Source: Myroides sp. NP-2 (GTDB taxonomy: Bacteria; Bacteroidota; Bacteroidia; Flavobacteriales; Flavobacteriaceae). From it: 64,000 bases of DNA. Both the position numbers and the translations under genes were made by a program. The notes beneath the pieces were generated by a model, which saw only the letters and a program-made list of their open reading frames with translations, had not been told where the DNA came from and did not search any database. The stretch spans positions 1 through 64,000 of the forward strand of contig NZ_JACHTD010000007.1 in NCBI RefSeq assembly GCF_014145665.1. The letters are read 5' to 3'. Below, one piece after another: positions 8,196-17,688 of this stretch (the stretch's first letter is position 1; the number at the start of each line of letters is the position of its first letter).

Positions 8196-9269
8196 ATGAG
8201 TTTAGAAACAAAATTTGAACTTTCTATTGAAAAAATAGAAAAGTCTAGAGTCGATTCAATTGATTTCGAGAATGTAAAATTTGGATCTATTTTCACGGAT
8301 CATATGTTGGTTTGTCATTATAAAGATGGTAAATGGGGACAAGTGGAAATCAAACCTTATGGGCCGATGAGTTTTGCTCCTTCAATTAATGTTTTCCACT
8401 ACGGACAAGCGATTTTTGAAGGGATGAAAGCATACAAAGACGATAATGATGATGTATGGTTATTCCGACCACGCGAAAATTGGGCGCGTTTTAATAAGTC
8501 TGCAGAGCGTATGGCTATGCCACACATTGATGAAGAAAGATTTATTGACGGTTTAAAAGCACTATTAGATTTAGATAGAGAATGGGTAAGAAAAGGACAA
8601 GGAAACTCGTTGTACTTACGTCCATTTATGGTTGGAACACACGAAGGTGTTGTTGCTGGTCCATCTAGCGAATTTATGTTCTGTATTATCTGTTCTCCTG
8701 CACGTACGTATTACTCAGGGAAAGTAAAAGTACAAATTGCAGAACACTACAGCCGCGCAGCAAATGGTGGTGTTGGATACACAAAATGTTCTGGAAACTA
8801 CGGTGGGCAATTCTACCCTACGCAATTAGCTCAAAAAGAAGGATACCAACAAGTAATCTGGACAGATGATGCTACCCATACAAAATTAGAGGAAGCTGGG
8901 ACAATGAACGTATTCTTCAGAATTGGAGATACTTTAATCACAGCCCCTACTAGTGAGCGTATCTTAGATGGTGTTACAAGAAAAAGTTTAATCGACATTG
9001 CCAAAAGCAAGGGAATCAATGTAGAAGTAAGATCCATCGTTGTACAAGAATTACTGGATGCACATGCTAAAGGTGAACTATTAGAAATCTTTGGTGCTGG
9101 AACTGCAGTAACAATCGGACAAATCGAAGGTTTTGCTTACCAACAAAAATACTACGAGTTACCAAATGTAACAGATGAAAATTCTTACGCTATTATGCTG
9201 AAAACTAACCTACAAGGTATTCAACAAAAAGCAATTGAAGATACTTTCAACTGGACTGAAAAAATATAA
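8196..9269 (+). CDS. ilvE: Branched-chain amino acid aminotransferase
   Basis: The 357-residue protein spans the full class IV (class IIb BCAT) fold. It catalyses reversible PLP-dependent transamination of Leu, Ile and Val with 2-oxoglutarate in the cytoplasm. The PLP lysine is probably K197 in GGVGYTKCSGNYGG. Other family marks are FHYGQAIFEGMKAY, LYLRPFMVGT, the glutamate in KLEEAGTMNVFF, and the phosphate-binding FGAGTAVTIGQI. It is a single-gene unit with its own promoter and terminator; the rest of the ilv pathway is not nearby. Confidence 0.95.
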   Translation: MSLETKFELSIEKIEKSRVDSIDFENVKFGSIFTDHMLVCHYKDGKWGQVEIKPYGPMSFAPSINVFHYGQAIFEGMKAYKDDNDDVWLFRPRENWARFNKSAERMAMPHIDEERFIDGLKALLDLDREWVRKGQGNSLYLRPFMVGTHEGVVAGPSSEFMFCIICSPARTYYSGKVKVQIAEHYSRAANGGVGYTKCSGNYGGQFYPTQLAQKEGYQQVIWTDDATHTKLEEAGTMNVFFRIGDTLITAPTSERILDGVTRKSLIDIAKSKGINVEVRSIVVQELLDAHAKGELLEIFGAGTAVTIGQIEGFAYQQKYYELPNVTDENSYAIMLKTNLQGIQQKAIEDTFNWTEKI

Positions 9270-9293
9270 ATACCCTTTTGGGATACATTTTAT

Positions 9294-9320
9294 AAAACGG
9301 CAGTGATCCTGCCGTTTTTT
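9294..9320 (+). terminator. Terminator of ilvE
   Basis: 10-bp stem AAAACGGCAG / CTGCCGTTTT with loop TGATC, running into a T-tract, 25 bases after the stop. Confidence 0.9.
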
Positions 9321-9368
9321 TATGCTCTAATTTGAAGGTTTTTACTTATTTTTGCTAAAATCTTTATT

Positions 9369-9554
9369 ATGTTTACAACAGGGCAAATTCAATTCGCAGC
9401 TTTCTTTATTATCACATTTACGATTATTCTAATCATTATGTACCGTAAAGATCTTAATCTCCACCGCAAATACTACAAAAATAGACTGTGGATCTTACTC
9501 GCGTTTTTAGCCTTTATTGGTTCGCTATTCATCCTAAAGAACGTACTTAAATAA
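9369..9554 (+). CDS. Small two-helix membrane protein
   Basis: A 61-residue protein with two hydrophobic helices (about 8-25 and 41-58) joined by a basic loop (YRKDLNLHRKYYKNR). No known family is recognised. A -7-like TATTTTTG lies at 9347-9354, and the gene ends 29 bp before the SRPBCC/effector-domain gene, so the two are probably co-transcribed. Short hydrophobic proteins of this layout are common beside such genes in flavobacteria. Function unknown. Confidence 0.65.
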   Translation: MFTTGQIQFAAFFIITFTIILIIMYRKDLNLHRKYYKNRLWILLAFLAFIGSLFILKNVLK

Positions 9555-9583
9555 TATTTAACCCTAGGTGTCTACTGCTAACT

Positions 9584-10735
9584 ATGAAAATCCTCAAGTA
9601 TTTCCTGCTTCTCGTTACTTTGCTATGCATTTCGCTAGTGGTTTTTGTATTAACACAAAGTGGTAATTTCAAAATCACAAAATCATTTGAACTTGACGCC
9701 CCTCAACCCATTGTATACCGATACATACAAGATTTAAACAATTGGAACGATTGGATTGAAACAGAAAATAATACCAACGGAGTATACAGTATCACCCTGC
9801 CAAAAATTGGCGTTTACCAAATTCGAAAAGAATACGAAAAACCATACGACAGTATTTCACAAGATATCCTGTACGACAACAAATTGTCCAATATCATTTG
9901 GAAATTTCACCCTCAAGGACAAAAGACAAAAGTTGATTTCACTTTCGAAGGTTCCATTGACTTAAAAACGAAAATACTAACTTTCTTCTCTGGATCTCCA
10001 GATAAAGTGGTTGGCTCTTCCCTGGATAATAGCATTAACGCTTTGATTGTTTTCTTTATTAAACAGTATAGAGAATATGATCTAACAACTTCAGGTACTG
10101 CTAAAAGAAATACTTTTGACTATATCTACCTCGATAGCACAGCAGATTATACCGATATTAAAGCAACAATTGAAGCTCTACATACACAACTTACGGATTT
10201 TTGTACTGTCAATAAAATTAAGGTGGAACCAACACCATTGCTTTTGTTTGACAACAACCCTTTGACGGAAAACTTAGCGTTTCAATTTGGTTTTAAACTA
10301 CAAGATTCTATTTTCTTAAATGAAGTAGAAAGAGTAAAACAAGGAACTTTAGTAGCCAGTGACTATTTTGAGAGCACGGTTGTAGGATACTATTCTCACC
10401 TGCCAAAAGCACTGAAAGAGATTCGTACAGTGGTTGATAAATCAGACGTTTTCACCTCTAATCCGGCTCAAAAAATGTTGATTGAATTAAATCAATCTTC
10501 CCTAAATAATCGCTTGCCTTCAACATGGAAAACAACAGTTCTCCTTCCTGTAACGCAAAACAAACAACCAATAACCCTTCAAAATCAAGCCTATACCACG
10601 GGTTATTCCACCGAAAATGATAGTATAAAACCGCGTAAGCGCACCTATAAACCTCCAGTGGAAACAACAATACCTGTTGTAGCGCCCAAAGAGGAACAAA
10701 AAAATACAACTGTAGATACAACTACTGCATCCTAA
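9584..10735 (+). CDS. SRPBCC-domain plus GyrI-like effector-binding protein
   Basis: The 383-residue protein has an N-terminal hydrophobic anchor (about 5-24). A SRPBCC/polyketide-cyclase-like domain follows (about 32-165; LDAPQPIVYRYIQDLNNWNDW). Next is a GyrI-like/AraC-effector-binding domain (about 200-340; DYFESTVVGYYSHLPKALKEI). The tail is low-complexity, Pro/Thr-rich (KPPVETTIPVVAPKEE). There is no DNA-binding domain, so this is a membrane-tethered ligand-binding protein, not a regulator of the usual kind. The ligand is unknown. Convergent with kdsB across a shared palindromic terminator. Confidence 0.75.
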   Translation: MKILKYFLLLVTLLCISLVVFVLTQSGNFKITKSFELDAPQPIVYRYIQDLNNWNDWIETENNTNGVYSITLPKIGVYQIRKEYEKPYDSISQDILYDNKLSNIIWKFHPQGQKTKVDFTFEGSIDLKTKILTFFSGSPDKVVGSSLDNSINALIVFFIKQYREYDLTTSGTAKRNTFDYIYLDSTADYTDIKATIEALHTQLTDFCTVNKIKVEPTPLLLFDNNPLTENLAFQFGFKLQDSIFLNEVERVKQGTLVASDYFESTVVGYYSHLPKALKEIRTVVDKSDVFTSNPAQKMLIELNQSSLNNRLPSTWKTTVLLPVTQNKQPITLQNQAYTTGYSTENDSIKPRKRTYKPPVETTIPVVAPKEEQKNTTVDTTTAS

Positions 10736-10740
10736 AAATA

Positions 10741-10770
10741 AAAAAAGAGAATCTCGAGATTCTCTTTTTT
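10741..10770. terminator. Bidirectional terminator
   Basis: Perfect 30-base palindrome (AAAAAAGAGAATCTC and its complement) with T-runs on both strands, placed between two converging genes. Confidence 0.88.
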
Positions 10771-10794
10771 TATTTGCACCTTATTTTTCACGCC

Positions 10795-11520
10795 CTATAA
10801 TAGCGTTTTGGCATAAGCTAAATCTTCTGGTGTATCAATACCAACCCCCGCATGCTGGGTAATTGCCATTTTAATGCGTTTCCCATATTCTAAATAACGC
10901 AACTGTTCTAACTTTTCAGTAGCTTCTAAAAATTTCATGGGCCAAGTCGTGAATTCTAACAAAGCTTCACGTCTAAATGCGTAAACTCCAATATGTTGAT
11001 AGTATTGAACTTTGGTGTCTTTGTCTCTTGGATAAGGAATAACCGAACGCGAAAAATACAAGGCAAGCTGTTGCTCATCGACCACTACTTTAACGTTGTT
11101 CGGATTTTCTATACGTTCCCAATCGTCAATTGGCGTCATCAAAGACGCTAAATCGATCTGTTTCTCCTGATCTGCTTTAAAAATTTCAATTAATTTCTCA
11201 AGGTTATCCTTATTGACAAAAGGCTCATCTCCTTGTACGTTAATAACAATATCTGCCTCAATTCCTTCAACTGCTTCTGCTATTCGATCACTGCCGCTTT
11301 CATGCTCCTTTATACTGCGCACAACACGACCGCCATAATGCTGAATTTCATCGAAAATCAAAGGCGAATCGGTAACGACAAATACCTCGTCAAATAGTCC
11401 TGTTTCAACCGTAGCTTCGTACGTTCGTCGAATAATTGTTTTACCGCCTAACTCCTGCATTAATTTTGCAGGGAAACGCGTAGAGGCATAACGTGCCGGA
11501 ATAACAGCAATTACTTTCAT
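10795..11520 (-). CDS. kdsB: 3-deoxy-manno-octulosonate cytidylyltransferase
   Basis: A 241-residue protein beginning [19 protein letters not shown], the KdsB nucleotide-binding signature. Further marks are [44 protein letters not shown] and [11 protein letters not shown]. KdsB activates Kdo as CMP-Kdo for lipid A-core assembly, so this is a lipopolysaccharide-making Gram-negative cell. I chose the ATG at 11520; the frame extends 8 codons upstream only to a TTG that falls in the -7 box. Confidence 0.95.
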   Translation of the reverse strand: MKVIAVIPARYASTRFPAKLMQELGGKTIIRRTYEATVETGLFDEVFVVTDSPLIFDEIQHYGGRVVRSIKEHESGSDRIAEAVEGIEADIVINVQGDEPFVNKDNLEKLIEIFKADQEKQIDLASLMTPIDDWERIENPNNVKVVVDEQQLALYFSRSVIPYPRDKDTKVQYYQHIGVYAFRREALLEFTTWPMKFLEATEKLEQLRYLEYGKRIKMAITQHAGVGIDTPEDLAYAKTLL

Positions 11521-11541
11521 ACTAGTTCTATTATTTTCAAT

Positions 11542-11573
11542 CAAAGATAAGGGATTTCGCGAATCTCTTCCAA
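11542..11573 (-). promoter_or_regulatory. Promoter of kdsB
   Basis: On the minus strand TTG (11573-11571), a 21-base spacer, then TATCTTTG (11549-11542). This is a full match to the flavobacterial consensus, 21 bases before the ATG. Confidence 0.7.
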
Positions 11574-11600
11574 GAATATCACCTTGTTTTATCCCAAGTT

Positions 11601-13052
11601 TTACTCCAAATACGCGTCCACATCCTCTTCAAAATACTCCTCTTGAAAACCAATTAAATACAATTTACTCTTGGCGCGCGTAATTGCTGTATACAACCAA
11701 CGCACATAGTCTTGATTTATTCCCTCTGGTAAATACGGCTGTTCAATAAAAACCGTTTCCCACTGTCCACCTTGCGACTTATGGCAGGTAACGGCATAGG
11801 AAAATTTCACTTGTAGCGCATTAAAGTATTCGTTTTCTTTTACCTTCTGATTCTTTTTATACTTGGAAATTTCATCCTCATAATCCAGAAGTACCTCTTG
11901 ATACAAGCGATTGCTCTCTTCATAAGTCAACGCTGGCGATTCACTGCTTAACGTATCTAAAAGAATAACTGTATCAAACGGAGTCATCTCATCATAATCA
12001 ATCATGCGAATGCGCACGGATGCGAATCGAAAACCGTATAGTTCAACTGTTTTATAAATTTGTAGAATTTCGATAATATCTCCATTGGCTAAAAAGTCCG
12101 TTACCGTTGAATCTTTTAACCAGTAGTAATTGTTTTTAACAACCATCAATAAATCTCCAGCTGCTACTTCGCTCTCTCGATCTAAAATACGCATTCTGAT
12201 TTGTTGATTATACGCATTGGCGCGTTTATTTGAACGAACAATAAACATCGTTTCCTCTGGTCCTGCATTGGAATAAGAAGATAGAATAGCATCTTGAATG
12301 TCATAGCTATCAGTTAGACGAATAATATCCTTAAACCCGTATAAATTGAACTGAAACGTATCCATAAAATGAGAGTCCAACAACATACGCAGTTCCGTTG
12401 CATTATATAGAATACCCGAATCCTCCTCTTGACGCATCACCTCATCCAATTCGATGTGATGAATCGGCATATTGTAATGAAAGCTCAATTGATCAGTATC
12501 CAAAGCGGGGCTAACCGTCATATTGATCGGAGGAAGCTGTGCTACATCTCCAATTAAAATCAACTTACAGTTTTGTCCCGTATAAACATAGTAAATCAAA
12601 TCATCCAATAAGGATCCATGGGGATACATACTGCTGTCTCCTGCTGAACCATCGCCAATCATCGAGGCTTCATCCACAATAAAAATCGTGTTTTTATGCT
12701 TGTTTTGTCGCATCGTATATTGCATTCCCCCTCCATTTTTTAACGGCTTCGGATAATATATATACTTGTGAATCGTAAAGGCTGGACGCTGTGCATAACT
12801 GCTAATCACCTTAGCTGCTCGCCCTGTAGGTGCAAGCATAACTGCATATTTTTGGATCGAACGCAATTGATTTACTACAACCGACAACAAGGTCGTTTTT
12901 CCCGTACCCGCATATCCTTTCAAAACAAATAACTCATCCTGCTGATCCTTCGTAATAAACTCCGCTATTTTCTGTAAGAAAATATCTTGTTTTAACGTGA
13001 GTTCATACGGAAATTGATGTCGTAATACTTTATAAAATTCAGTTCCTCTCAT
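11601..13052 (-). CDS. RecD-like superfamily 1 DNA helicase / AAA ATPase
   Basis: A 483-residue ATP-dependent helicase-like protein with Walker [10 protein letters not shown] and Walker [13 protein letters not shown]. Further SF1 motifs are [11 protein letters not shown] (motif III), and near the C-terminus [13 protein letters not shown] with [17 protein letters not shown] (UvrD_C_2/motifs V-VI). It is shorter than RecD2 and lacks its N-terminal helical region, as is usual for this flavobacterial family. Likely role: DNA unwinding in repair. I chose the ATG at 13052, because the longer frame starts with TTG. Confidence 0.85.
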   Translation of the reverse strand: MRGTEFYKVLRHQFPYELTLKQDIFLQKIAEFITKDQQDELFVLKGYAGTGKTTLLSVVVNQLRSIQKYAVMLAPTGRAAKVISSYAQRPAFTIHKYIYYPKPLKNGGGMQYTMRQNKHKNTIFIVDEASMIGDGSAGDSSMYPHGSLLDDLIYYVYTGQNCKLILIGDVAQLPPINMTVSPALDTDQLSFHYNMPIHHIELDEVMRQEEDSGILYNATELRMLLDSHFMDTFQFNLYGFKDIIRLTDSYDIQDAILSSYSNAGPEETMFIVRSNKRANAYNQQIRMRILDRESEVAAGDLLMVVKNNYYWLKDSTVTDFLANGDIIEILQIYKTVELYGFRFASVRIRMIDYDEMTPFDTVILLDTLSSESPALTYEESNRLYQEVLLDYEDEISKYKKNQKVKENEYFNALQVKFSYAVTCHKSQGGQWETVFIEQPYLPEGINQDYVRWLYTAITRAKSKLYLIGFQEEYFEEDVDAYLE

Positions 13053-13083
13053 GCTAGTTTTCTCCAAAATACACCTAAAACAC

Positions 13084-13091
13084 CAAAGATA
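13084..13091 (-). promoter_or_regulatory. -7 box for the helicase gene
   Basis: The minus strand reads TATCTTTG, a TAnnTTTG match, 31 bases before the ATG. A TTG element is not clear. Confidence 0.5.
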
Positions 13092-13135
13092 CTAAGCTTT
13101 TTAGCCCAAGACTAATATACTCCCTTAAAATTGTT

Positions 13136-13143
13136 TAAATTTG
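13136..13143 (+). promoter_or_regulatory. -7 box for the DUF3822-rsmD operon
   Basis: TAAATTTG, matching TAnnTTTG, 41 bases before the ATG at 13185. It overlaps the TTG-started extension of the frame, which argues against that extension. Confidence 0.5.
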
Positions 13144-13184
13144 TCTCTTGTATTCGCAGTCAGAAATTTATAGCGCAACAAACA

Positions 13185-13976
13185 ATGAAGCAAAGCTTAA
13201 ACAAACTTATCATTCAGGTTTCCCTACAGAAATTTACGTTCATCGTACAAGAGGTTGAATCCAAACAGATTCACCATTTCGTTTCTGAAGCCTTAAACCA
13301 AAATAGAACAATTGAAGATCAGTTGCAGGCGCTCTTTGCTAAACACGAAATTCTATCAGATGCTTTTGAGGATATCGTTGTATTACACGACAATAATCTC
13401 AATACGTTTGTTCCAACAGCTATATTCGATGAAAACGCATTGGGATCCTACTTACAGTACAATACCAAAGTTTTTTCTTCCGATTTCTTTGCCTTTGATG
13501 AGTTAGCCAATCAAACCATCAACAACGTCTACATCCCTTATGTACAAATCAATAACGTTCTCTTTGACAAACTAGGCTCTTTTACCTATCAAAACATCAA
13601 TACTGCTTTGGTAGATCACGTATTAGAACGAGCAGCAAATAACACGAATATTGAAGTATATGCCTATGTGCAAAAGGATCATTTCGAATTGGTTGTTACC
13701 CAAGGTGCACAACTAATACTGTTTAACTCCTTTTTATACACAACCCCTCAAGATTTTATCTATTATCTGCTCTTCGTATACGAACAACTCAAACTCGATC
13801 CAGAAACCATTCGATTAAATTTGATGAGTCGCATTGAAAAAGAAGATGCTTTATTTGAACAAGTCTATACGTACATTCGTCACCTAGACCTTATAGAGGA
13901 AAATACTAGGATTGCTCCTTCTCTCCTCCTACATTATCAAGTACCTAAACAACATTATATTTTATTCCATCTATGA
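13185..13976 (+). CDS. DUF3822 family protein
   Basis: A 263-residue cytoplasmic protein with the ASKHA/actin-like features of DUF3822 proteins (strand/helix alternation, YAYVQKDHFELVV, GAQLILFNSF). In Bacteroidota this family is almost always just before rsmD. The stop overlaps the rsmD start by 4 bases (ATGA), so translation is probably coupled. Molecular function is not established; a link to rRNA modification is inferred from context only. The start at 13185 is the first ATG; a TTG 54 bases upstream lies in the promoter. Confidence 0.8.
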   Translation: MKQSLNKLIIQVSLQKFTFIVQEVESKQIHHFVSEALNQNRTIEDQLQALFAKHEILSDAFEDIVVLHDNNLNTFVPTAIFDENALGSYLQYNTKVFSSDFFAFDELANQTINNVYIPYVQINNVLFDKLGSFTYQNINTALVDHVLERAANNTNIEVYAYVQKDHFELVVTQGAQLILFNSFLYTTPQDFIYYLLFVYEQLKLDPETIRLNLMSRIEKEDALFEQVYTYIRHLDLIEENTRIAPSLLLHYQVPKQHYILFHL

Positions 13977-14545
13977 GAATTATTTCAGGAAAATTAAAGG
14001 GAAGAAAACTAAGTCCACCTAAAAACCTACCGGTTCGCCCAACTACTGACATGAGTAAAGAAGCTTTGTTTAATATTCTAAACAATCACTTCAATTTCTC
14101 TGAACTACAAGTGTTAGATTTATTCGCGGGAACAGGAAGTATTAGTTACGAGTTTGCTTCAAGAGGCGTGGAAAATATTGTCAGCATTGACGCTGATTAT
14201 GGTTGTGTTAACTTTATCAAGAAAACAGCGAAAGACTTTGAGCTAAACATCGTACCTTATAAATCAGACGTGTTTAAATTCCTTGAAAAACACCAGGGAA
14301 CCTATGATATTATTTTTGCTGACCCTCCGTATGACTTTACGCAAGAACAGTTTGAAAAAATAGTAACCGATATCTTGACCAACAACATCCTAGACGAAGA
14401 AGGAATGCTTGTTGTTGAACATTCAAAATTCACTAAATTAGAGCATTTGCCTCATTTTTCTTTTGAGAAAAACTACGGCGGATCTGTCTTCACCTTTTTT
14501 GAATACGCATCAGAAGAAGAGGACGAAGATACAGACGAAGAATAG
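13973..14545 (+). CDS. rsmD: 16S rRNA (guanine966-N2)-methyltransferase
   Basis: A 190-residue SAM-dependent methyltransferase beginning MRIISGKLKGRKL, the family N-terminus. The SAM loop is LDLFAGTGSISYEFASRG and the catalytic N-methyltransferase motif is FADPPYDF (DPPY). RPTTDMSKEALFNIL is also conserved in RsmD. It methylates N2 of G966 of 16S rRNA. The C-terminal acidic tail (EEEDEDTDEE) is an extra feature. Translationally coupled to the DUF3822 gene. Confidence 0.93.
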   Translation: MRIISGKLKGRKLSPPKNLPVRPTTDMSKEALFNILNNHFNFSELQVLDLFAGTGSISYEFASRGVENIVSIDADYGCVNFIKKTAKDFELNIVPYKSDVFKFLEKHQGTYDIIFADPPYDFTQEQFEKIVTDILTNNILDEEGMLVVEHSKFTKLEHLPHFSFEKNYGGSVFTFFEYASEEEDEDTDEE

Positions 14546-14722
14546 TAAAAAACGTACACTTCGCTTCTTCCTAACGCATTGTTTTTTAAAACTACCTTAT
14601 TTCAGGGCTAAAAAATAGAGTAAAAAATACATTGATTTGATTTAAAACCGAATAAACCAAGTGATTTGTATTTTATATGTATATGATTAAGTAATTTATA
14701 CATCAAAATCTAACGTTTACAT

Positions 14723-14760
14723 AAAAAAAGATTGACTTAGGATATAAGTCAATCTTTTTT
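14723..14760. terminator. Bidirectional terminator between rsmD and rnpB
   Basis: Inverted repeat AAAAAAGATTGACTTA / TAAGTCAATCTTTTTT with A-run and T-run flanks. It serves rsmD on the plus strand and rnpB on the minus strand. Confidence 0.8.
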
Positions 14761-14786
14761 ATTCTAATACATTGATTTAAAAATAA

Positions 14787-15097
14787 ATGCAGATCTATAA
14801 GCCGGATTCTGTATGCACCGAAATGCATCCTTATCATTTATCCAGGCCATCAATTACTCAATGGCTCTATCTGCCTACCCCTAAAGCATCGGGCGAGCAG
14901 CCCTCAAACGCTAAATATACATGGCATTTCACCGTATAGAGTTTACCTGATTTCACTACAGCATTACCTGTACATCCTTTCTGTTGCACTTGTCCTCACG
15001 GATTGCTCCGCGGATGGGTGTTACCCACTATACCGCTCTATGGTGTCCAGACTTTCCTCTCGTTTATTGCTAAACCAGCGATAAGGCGATCTGCATA
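14787..15097 (-). ncRNA. rnpB: RNase P RNA (bacterial type A)
   Basis: Read on the minus strand, it has the conserved CR-I region GAGAGGAAAGTCTGGACACC near the 5' end. GTGAGGACAAGTGCAACAGAAAG (in two parts: GTGAGGACAAG, TGCAACAGAAAG) and a GGGTAGGCAG/P15-like segment follow, and ACAGAATCCGGCTTAT at the 3' end. The ends pair as P1 (TGCAGATC with GATCTGCA). This is the catalytic RNA that matures tRNA 5' ends. The end coordinates come from P1 pairing and are good to a few bases. It has its own promoter and terminator. Confidence 0.95.
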
Positions 15098-15103
15098 AGA
15101 TTG

Positions 15104-15137
15104 CAAAAGTACAGCTTTCCGCGAAAAGGCGAACAAA
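15104..15137 (-). promoter_or_regulatory. Promoter of rnpB
   Basis: On the minus strand TTTG (15137-15134), 22 bases, then TACTTTTG (15111-15104), just before the 5' end of RNase P RNA. The fit with the RNA start supports the use of this consensus elsewhere in the window. Confidence 0.7.
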
Positions 15138-15160
15138 CTATTTACTTTATTTTATATCTA

Positions 15161-16000
15161 TTATGGAATCCATTTCTTAGGGAAATTCGGCTTGCGTTTT
15201 TCTAAGAATGCATTGCGCCCTTCAATTGCTTCTTCTGTCATATAAGCTAAACGGGTTGCTTCTCCAGCAAATACTTGCTGGCCTACCATACCATCATCTG
15301 TCAAGTTCATCGCAAATTTCAACATCTTAATTGACGTTGGAGATTTCGCTAGTACTTCTTGTGCCCATTCATAAGCTGTATCTTCTAACTCAGCATGTGG
15401 AATCACCGCATTAACCATCCCCATTTCAAAAGCTTCTTGTGCAGAATAGTTTCTTCCTAAAAAGAAAATCTCTCTCGCTTTTTTCTGTCCAACCATTTTA
15501 GCTAAATACGCAGATCCATAGCCCCCATCAAAACTCGTAACATCCGCATCTGTTTGCTTGAAAATAGCGTGCTCTTTACTCGCTAAAGTCATGTCACAAA
15601 CCACGTGTAAACTGTGTCCTCCTCCAACTGCCCATCCCGGAACTACCGCAATGACAACCTTAGGCATAAAGCGAATTAATCGCTGCACCTCTAAAATATT
15701 CAATCGGTGCATTCCATCTTCACCTACATAGCCTTGATGCCCTCTAGCCTTCTGGTCTCCACCACTACAAAAAGAGTACACCCCATCCTTAGGTGACGGA
15801 CCTTCTGCCGATAATAATACTACGCCAATAGAAGTGTCTTCTTGTGCATCGTAAAATGCACGATATAACTCACTTGTTGTTTTGGGTCTAAAAGCATTTC
15901 GAACTTCCGGACGATTAAACGCTATTCGAGCCACTCCATTACACTTTTTATAGGTAATATCTTCAAACTCGATCGCCGTTTTCCATTCTATCTTACTCAT
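15161..16000 (-). CDS. menB: 1,4-dihydroxy-2-naphthoyl-CoA synthase
   Basis: A 279-residue crotonase-fold enzyme that closes the second ring in menaquinone synthesis (o-succinylbenzoyl-CoA to DHNA-CoA). Family marks: IAFNRPEVRNAFRP, FCSGGDQKARG (oxyanion hole), VVPGWAVGGGHSLHVVCD, and the conserved aspartate/tyrosine region TSFDGGYGSAYLA, ending FPKKWIP. The full-length family form. Other men genes are not adjacent. Menaquinone is the usual respiratory quinone of Flavobacteriaceae. Confidence 0.95.
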   Translation of the reverse strand: MSKIEWKTAIEFEDITYKKCNGVARIAFNRPEVRNAFRPKTTSELYRAFYDAQEDTSIGVVLLSAEGPSPKDGVYSFCSGGDQKARGHQGYVGEDGMHRLNILEVQRLIRFMPKVVIAVVPGWAVGGGHSLHVVCDMTLASKEHAIFKQTDADVTSFDGGYGSAYLAKMVGQKKAREIFFLGRNYSAQEAFEMGMVNAVIPHAELEDTAYEWAQEVLAKSPTSIKMLKFAMNLTDDGMVGQQVFAGEATRLAYMTEEAIEGRNAFLEKRKPNFPKKWIP

Positions 16001-16311
16001 ATCTTTTCTTATTTGTGAGTAAAATTACTGCTTTTTTATCTCTTTTCTAAACAAAGACCTAGAGAATCCCTGCTGATCGATCTCTTCTCCTCTGCTCTAC
16101 TTGCCAAACCCCGTCCGCTATACCCTCTGCTCATGAGATAGGAAATGTAAATTAATCCCCCCTTCTTACATCTCCGAAAAAAGCACGTTTTGTATACTTC
16201 TCAAATTTATTAAGTAGTATATGAAAGTTTCGTGAGAAATTCCTTTGATATTCAATAACTTTTACTAATTTGGTTTTTTCTTTAAAAAATCCCTACAAGA
16301 CAGTAAGACTA
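16001..16311. other. Intergenic region with possible promoter for the serine hydrolase
   Basis: Divergent spacer. A weak promoter-like pair, TTTG (16244-16247) and TAATTTG (16266-16272), lies 18 bases apart upstream of the plus-strand lipoprotein. Nothing else is recognisable. Confidence 0.35.
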
Positions 16312-17496
16312 ATGAATACCAAACTCACACTCGCTTTAGTTAGCTTATTAGCTTTAGCTTCTTGCAAACAACAGCAAGAAACTACTATGGATTTAGCCTT
16401 GAATATGCCTATCATCAAAGAACACAATGTGTTTATTGACAAACCATATGAGTCGTCATTTCAAGAGCTAAAACCAGAATATATCCTTGAAAAAGGCCAG
16501 CAAATTGAAGATTTTTACAATCAATATATTAAAAAAAGCGGCTATACAGGTAGCTTCTTAGTGGCTCAAAATGGAAAAGTTTTATACGAACACTATTCAG
16601 GCTATGCCAATAAAAAACAAAATGAATCCATTACAGAAAATACACCTATTCACGTTGCTTCTGTTGGAAAAGTAATAACAGCCGTAACGGTTTTGCGACT
16701 GGTACAAGAAAACCTCATTTACTTGGATCAATCCGTTTCGGAAATTATCGACGGTTTTCCCTATGATGAAATTACAGTTCGAATGCTGCTAAACCACCGT
16801 AGTGGTTTGAAATACTACGGATACTATCCCAACAAATGGAACAGCCAAAATGTAATTACTAACGATCAAGTAATTGAGGTAATTAAAAGCAAATCCGTAG
16901 CGTTGGATTTCAAGCCCAATACGCGTTTTACTTATAGTAATACCAATTACGTAGTCTTGGCTTCTATTGTTGAACAAGTAACTGGTAAAAAATTTAAACA
17001 AGCTGTACGCGATTTAATCTTCGATCCGCTAGAGATGAATCACAGTTTTGTGTTTGACGATATTACACATAAAAATCAAGTAACTCAATCGTATAACTCC
17101 AATTATCGCGAGATGCATTGGGACTATATGGATGGTACTTATGGGGACAAAAATATTTATACCACACCTAGAGATATGCTGAAATTAGATACTGCCATGT
17201 ATTCAGATGATTTCTTAAGTGCAGATCTTAAAGGACAAATGACAGAGGGTTACAGTTTTGAAAGTAAAGGGACACGCAATTATGGACTGGGCATGCGCTT
17301 GATCAAAATGAAGAACGATAAAAACTACACCTACCACAACGGTTGGTGGAGAGGAAATACATCCTCCTACATTCGCTTAGCCGATTCAAATGCCTGTATT
17401 ATTCTCTTTTCAAACAAGTACTCCAAATTAACGTATAAAACAATCGACTTATCGCATTATCTAGGAGATTATCCCGTTGGAAATGTAGAGTTATAA
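16312..17496 (+). CDS. Serine hydrolase lipoprotein (class C beta-lactamase/DD-peptidase fold)
   Basis: The 394-residue protein has a lipoprotein signal (LALASCKQQ). The beta-lactamase-related domain follows (about 70-385): SxxK motif SVGK (in IHVASVGKVITAV), YxN motif YSNTNY, and a late HNG motif (TYHNGWWRG) in place of KTG. It is probably a periplasmic or surface-exposed penicillin-binding-like hydrolase or esterase; beta-lactamase activity cannot be assumed. I chose the ATG at 16312, as the longer frame starts at TTG inside the promoter region. Convergent with trkA across a shared terminator. Confidence 0.85.
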   Translation: MNTKLTLALVSLLALASCKQQQETTMDLALNMPIIKEHNVFIDKPYESSFQELKPEYILEKGQQIEDFYNQYIKKSGYTGSFLVAQNGKVLYEHYSGYANKKQNESITENTPIHVASVGKVITAVTVLRLVQENLIYLDQSVSEIIDGFPYDEITVRMLLNHRSGLKYYGYYPNKWNSQNVITNDQVIEVIKSKSVALDFKPNTRFTYSNTNYVVLASIVEQVTGKKFKQAVRDLIFDPLEMNHSFVFDDITHKNQVTQSYNSNYREMHWDYMDGTYGDKNIYTTPRDMLKLDTAMYSDDFLSADLKGQMTEGYSFESKGTRNYGLGMRLIKMKNDKNYTYHNGWWRGNTSSYIRLADSNACIILFSNKYSKLTYKTIDLSHYLGDYPVGNVEL

Positions 17497-17514
17497 GAGA
17501 GGGGGAAATGGCGC

Positions 17515-17572
17515 TTTGCTTTTGTTCTTTGTTCATTGCTCATTGCTCATTGCGCTTTGTAAGGGAACTCAT
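17515..17572. repeat. Short degenerate TTGCTCA repeats
   Basis: Intergenic sequence made of loosely repeated 7-mers (TTGCTCA, TTGTTCA, TTGCGCT). It resembles the longer 14-base array at the right end of the window. Confidence 0.5.
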
Positions 17573-17600
17573 CTCATCACTCGTCAAGGGAATTTCTAAT

Positions 17601-17642
17601 AAAAAAAGGTTCGATTGTTTAAAAACAATCGAACCTTTTTTT
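17601..17642. terminator. Bidirectional terminator
   Basis: Stem AAAAAAGGTTCGATTGTT / AACAATCGAACCTTTTTT with a 4-5 base loop, between the converging serine hydrolase and trkA genes. Confidence 0.88.
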
Positions 17643-17688
17643 ACACTTAGTATTCGATAATTCCTCCATTCTCTCCCATCCATTTCCT

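Noticed and set aside
13131..13184. TTG-started extension of the DUF3822 gene
   Set aside because: It contains the TAAATTTG promoter box; the ATG at 13185 fits the family better. The same logic was applied to kdsB, the helicase, the serine hydrolase, the DUF937-like gene and the small gene at 55208.
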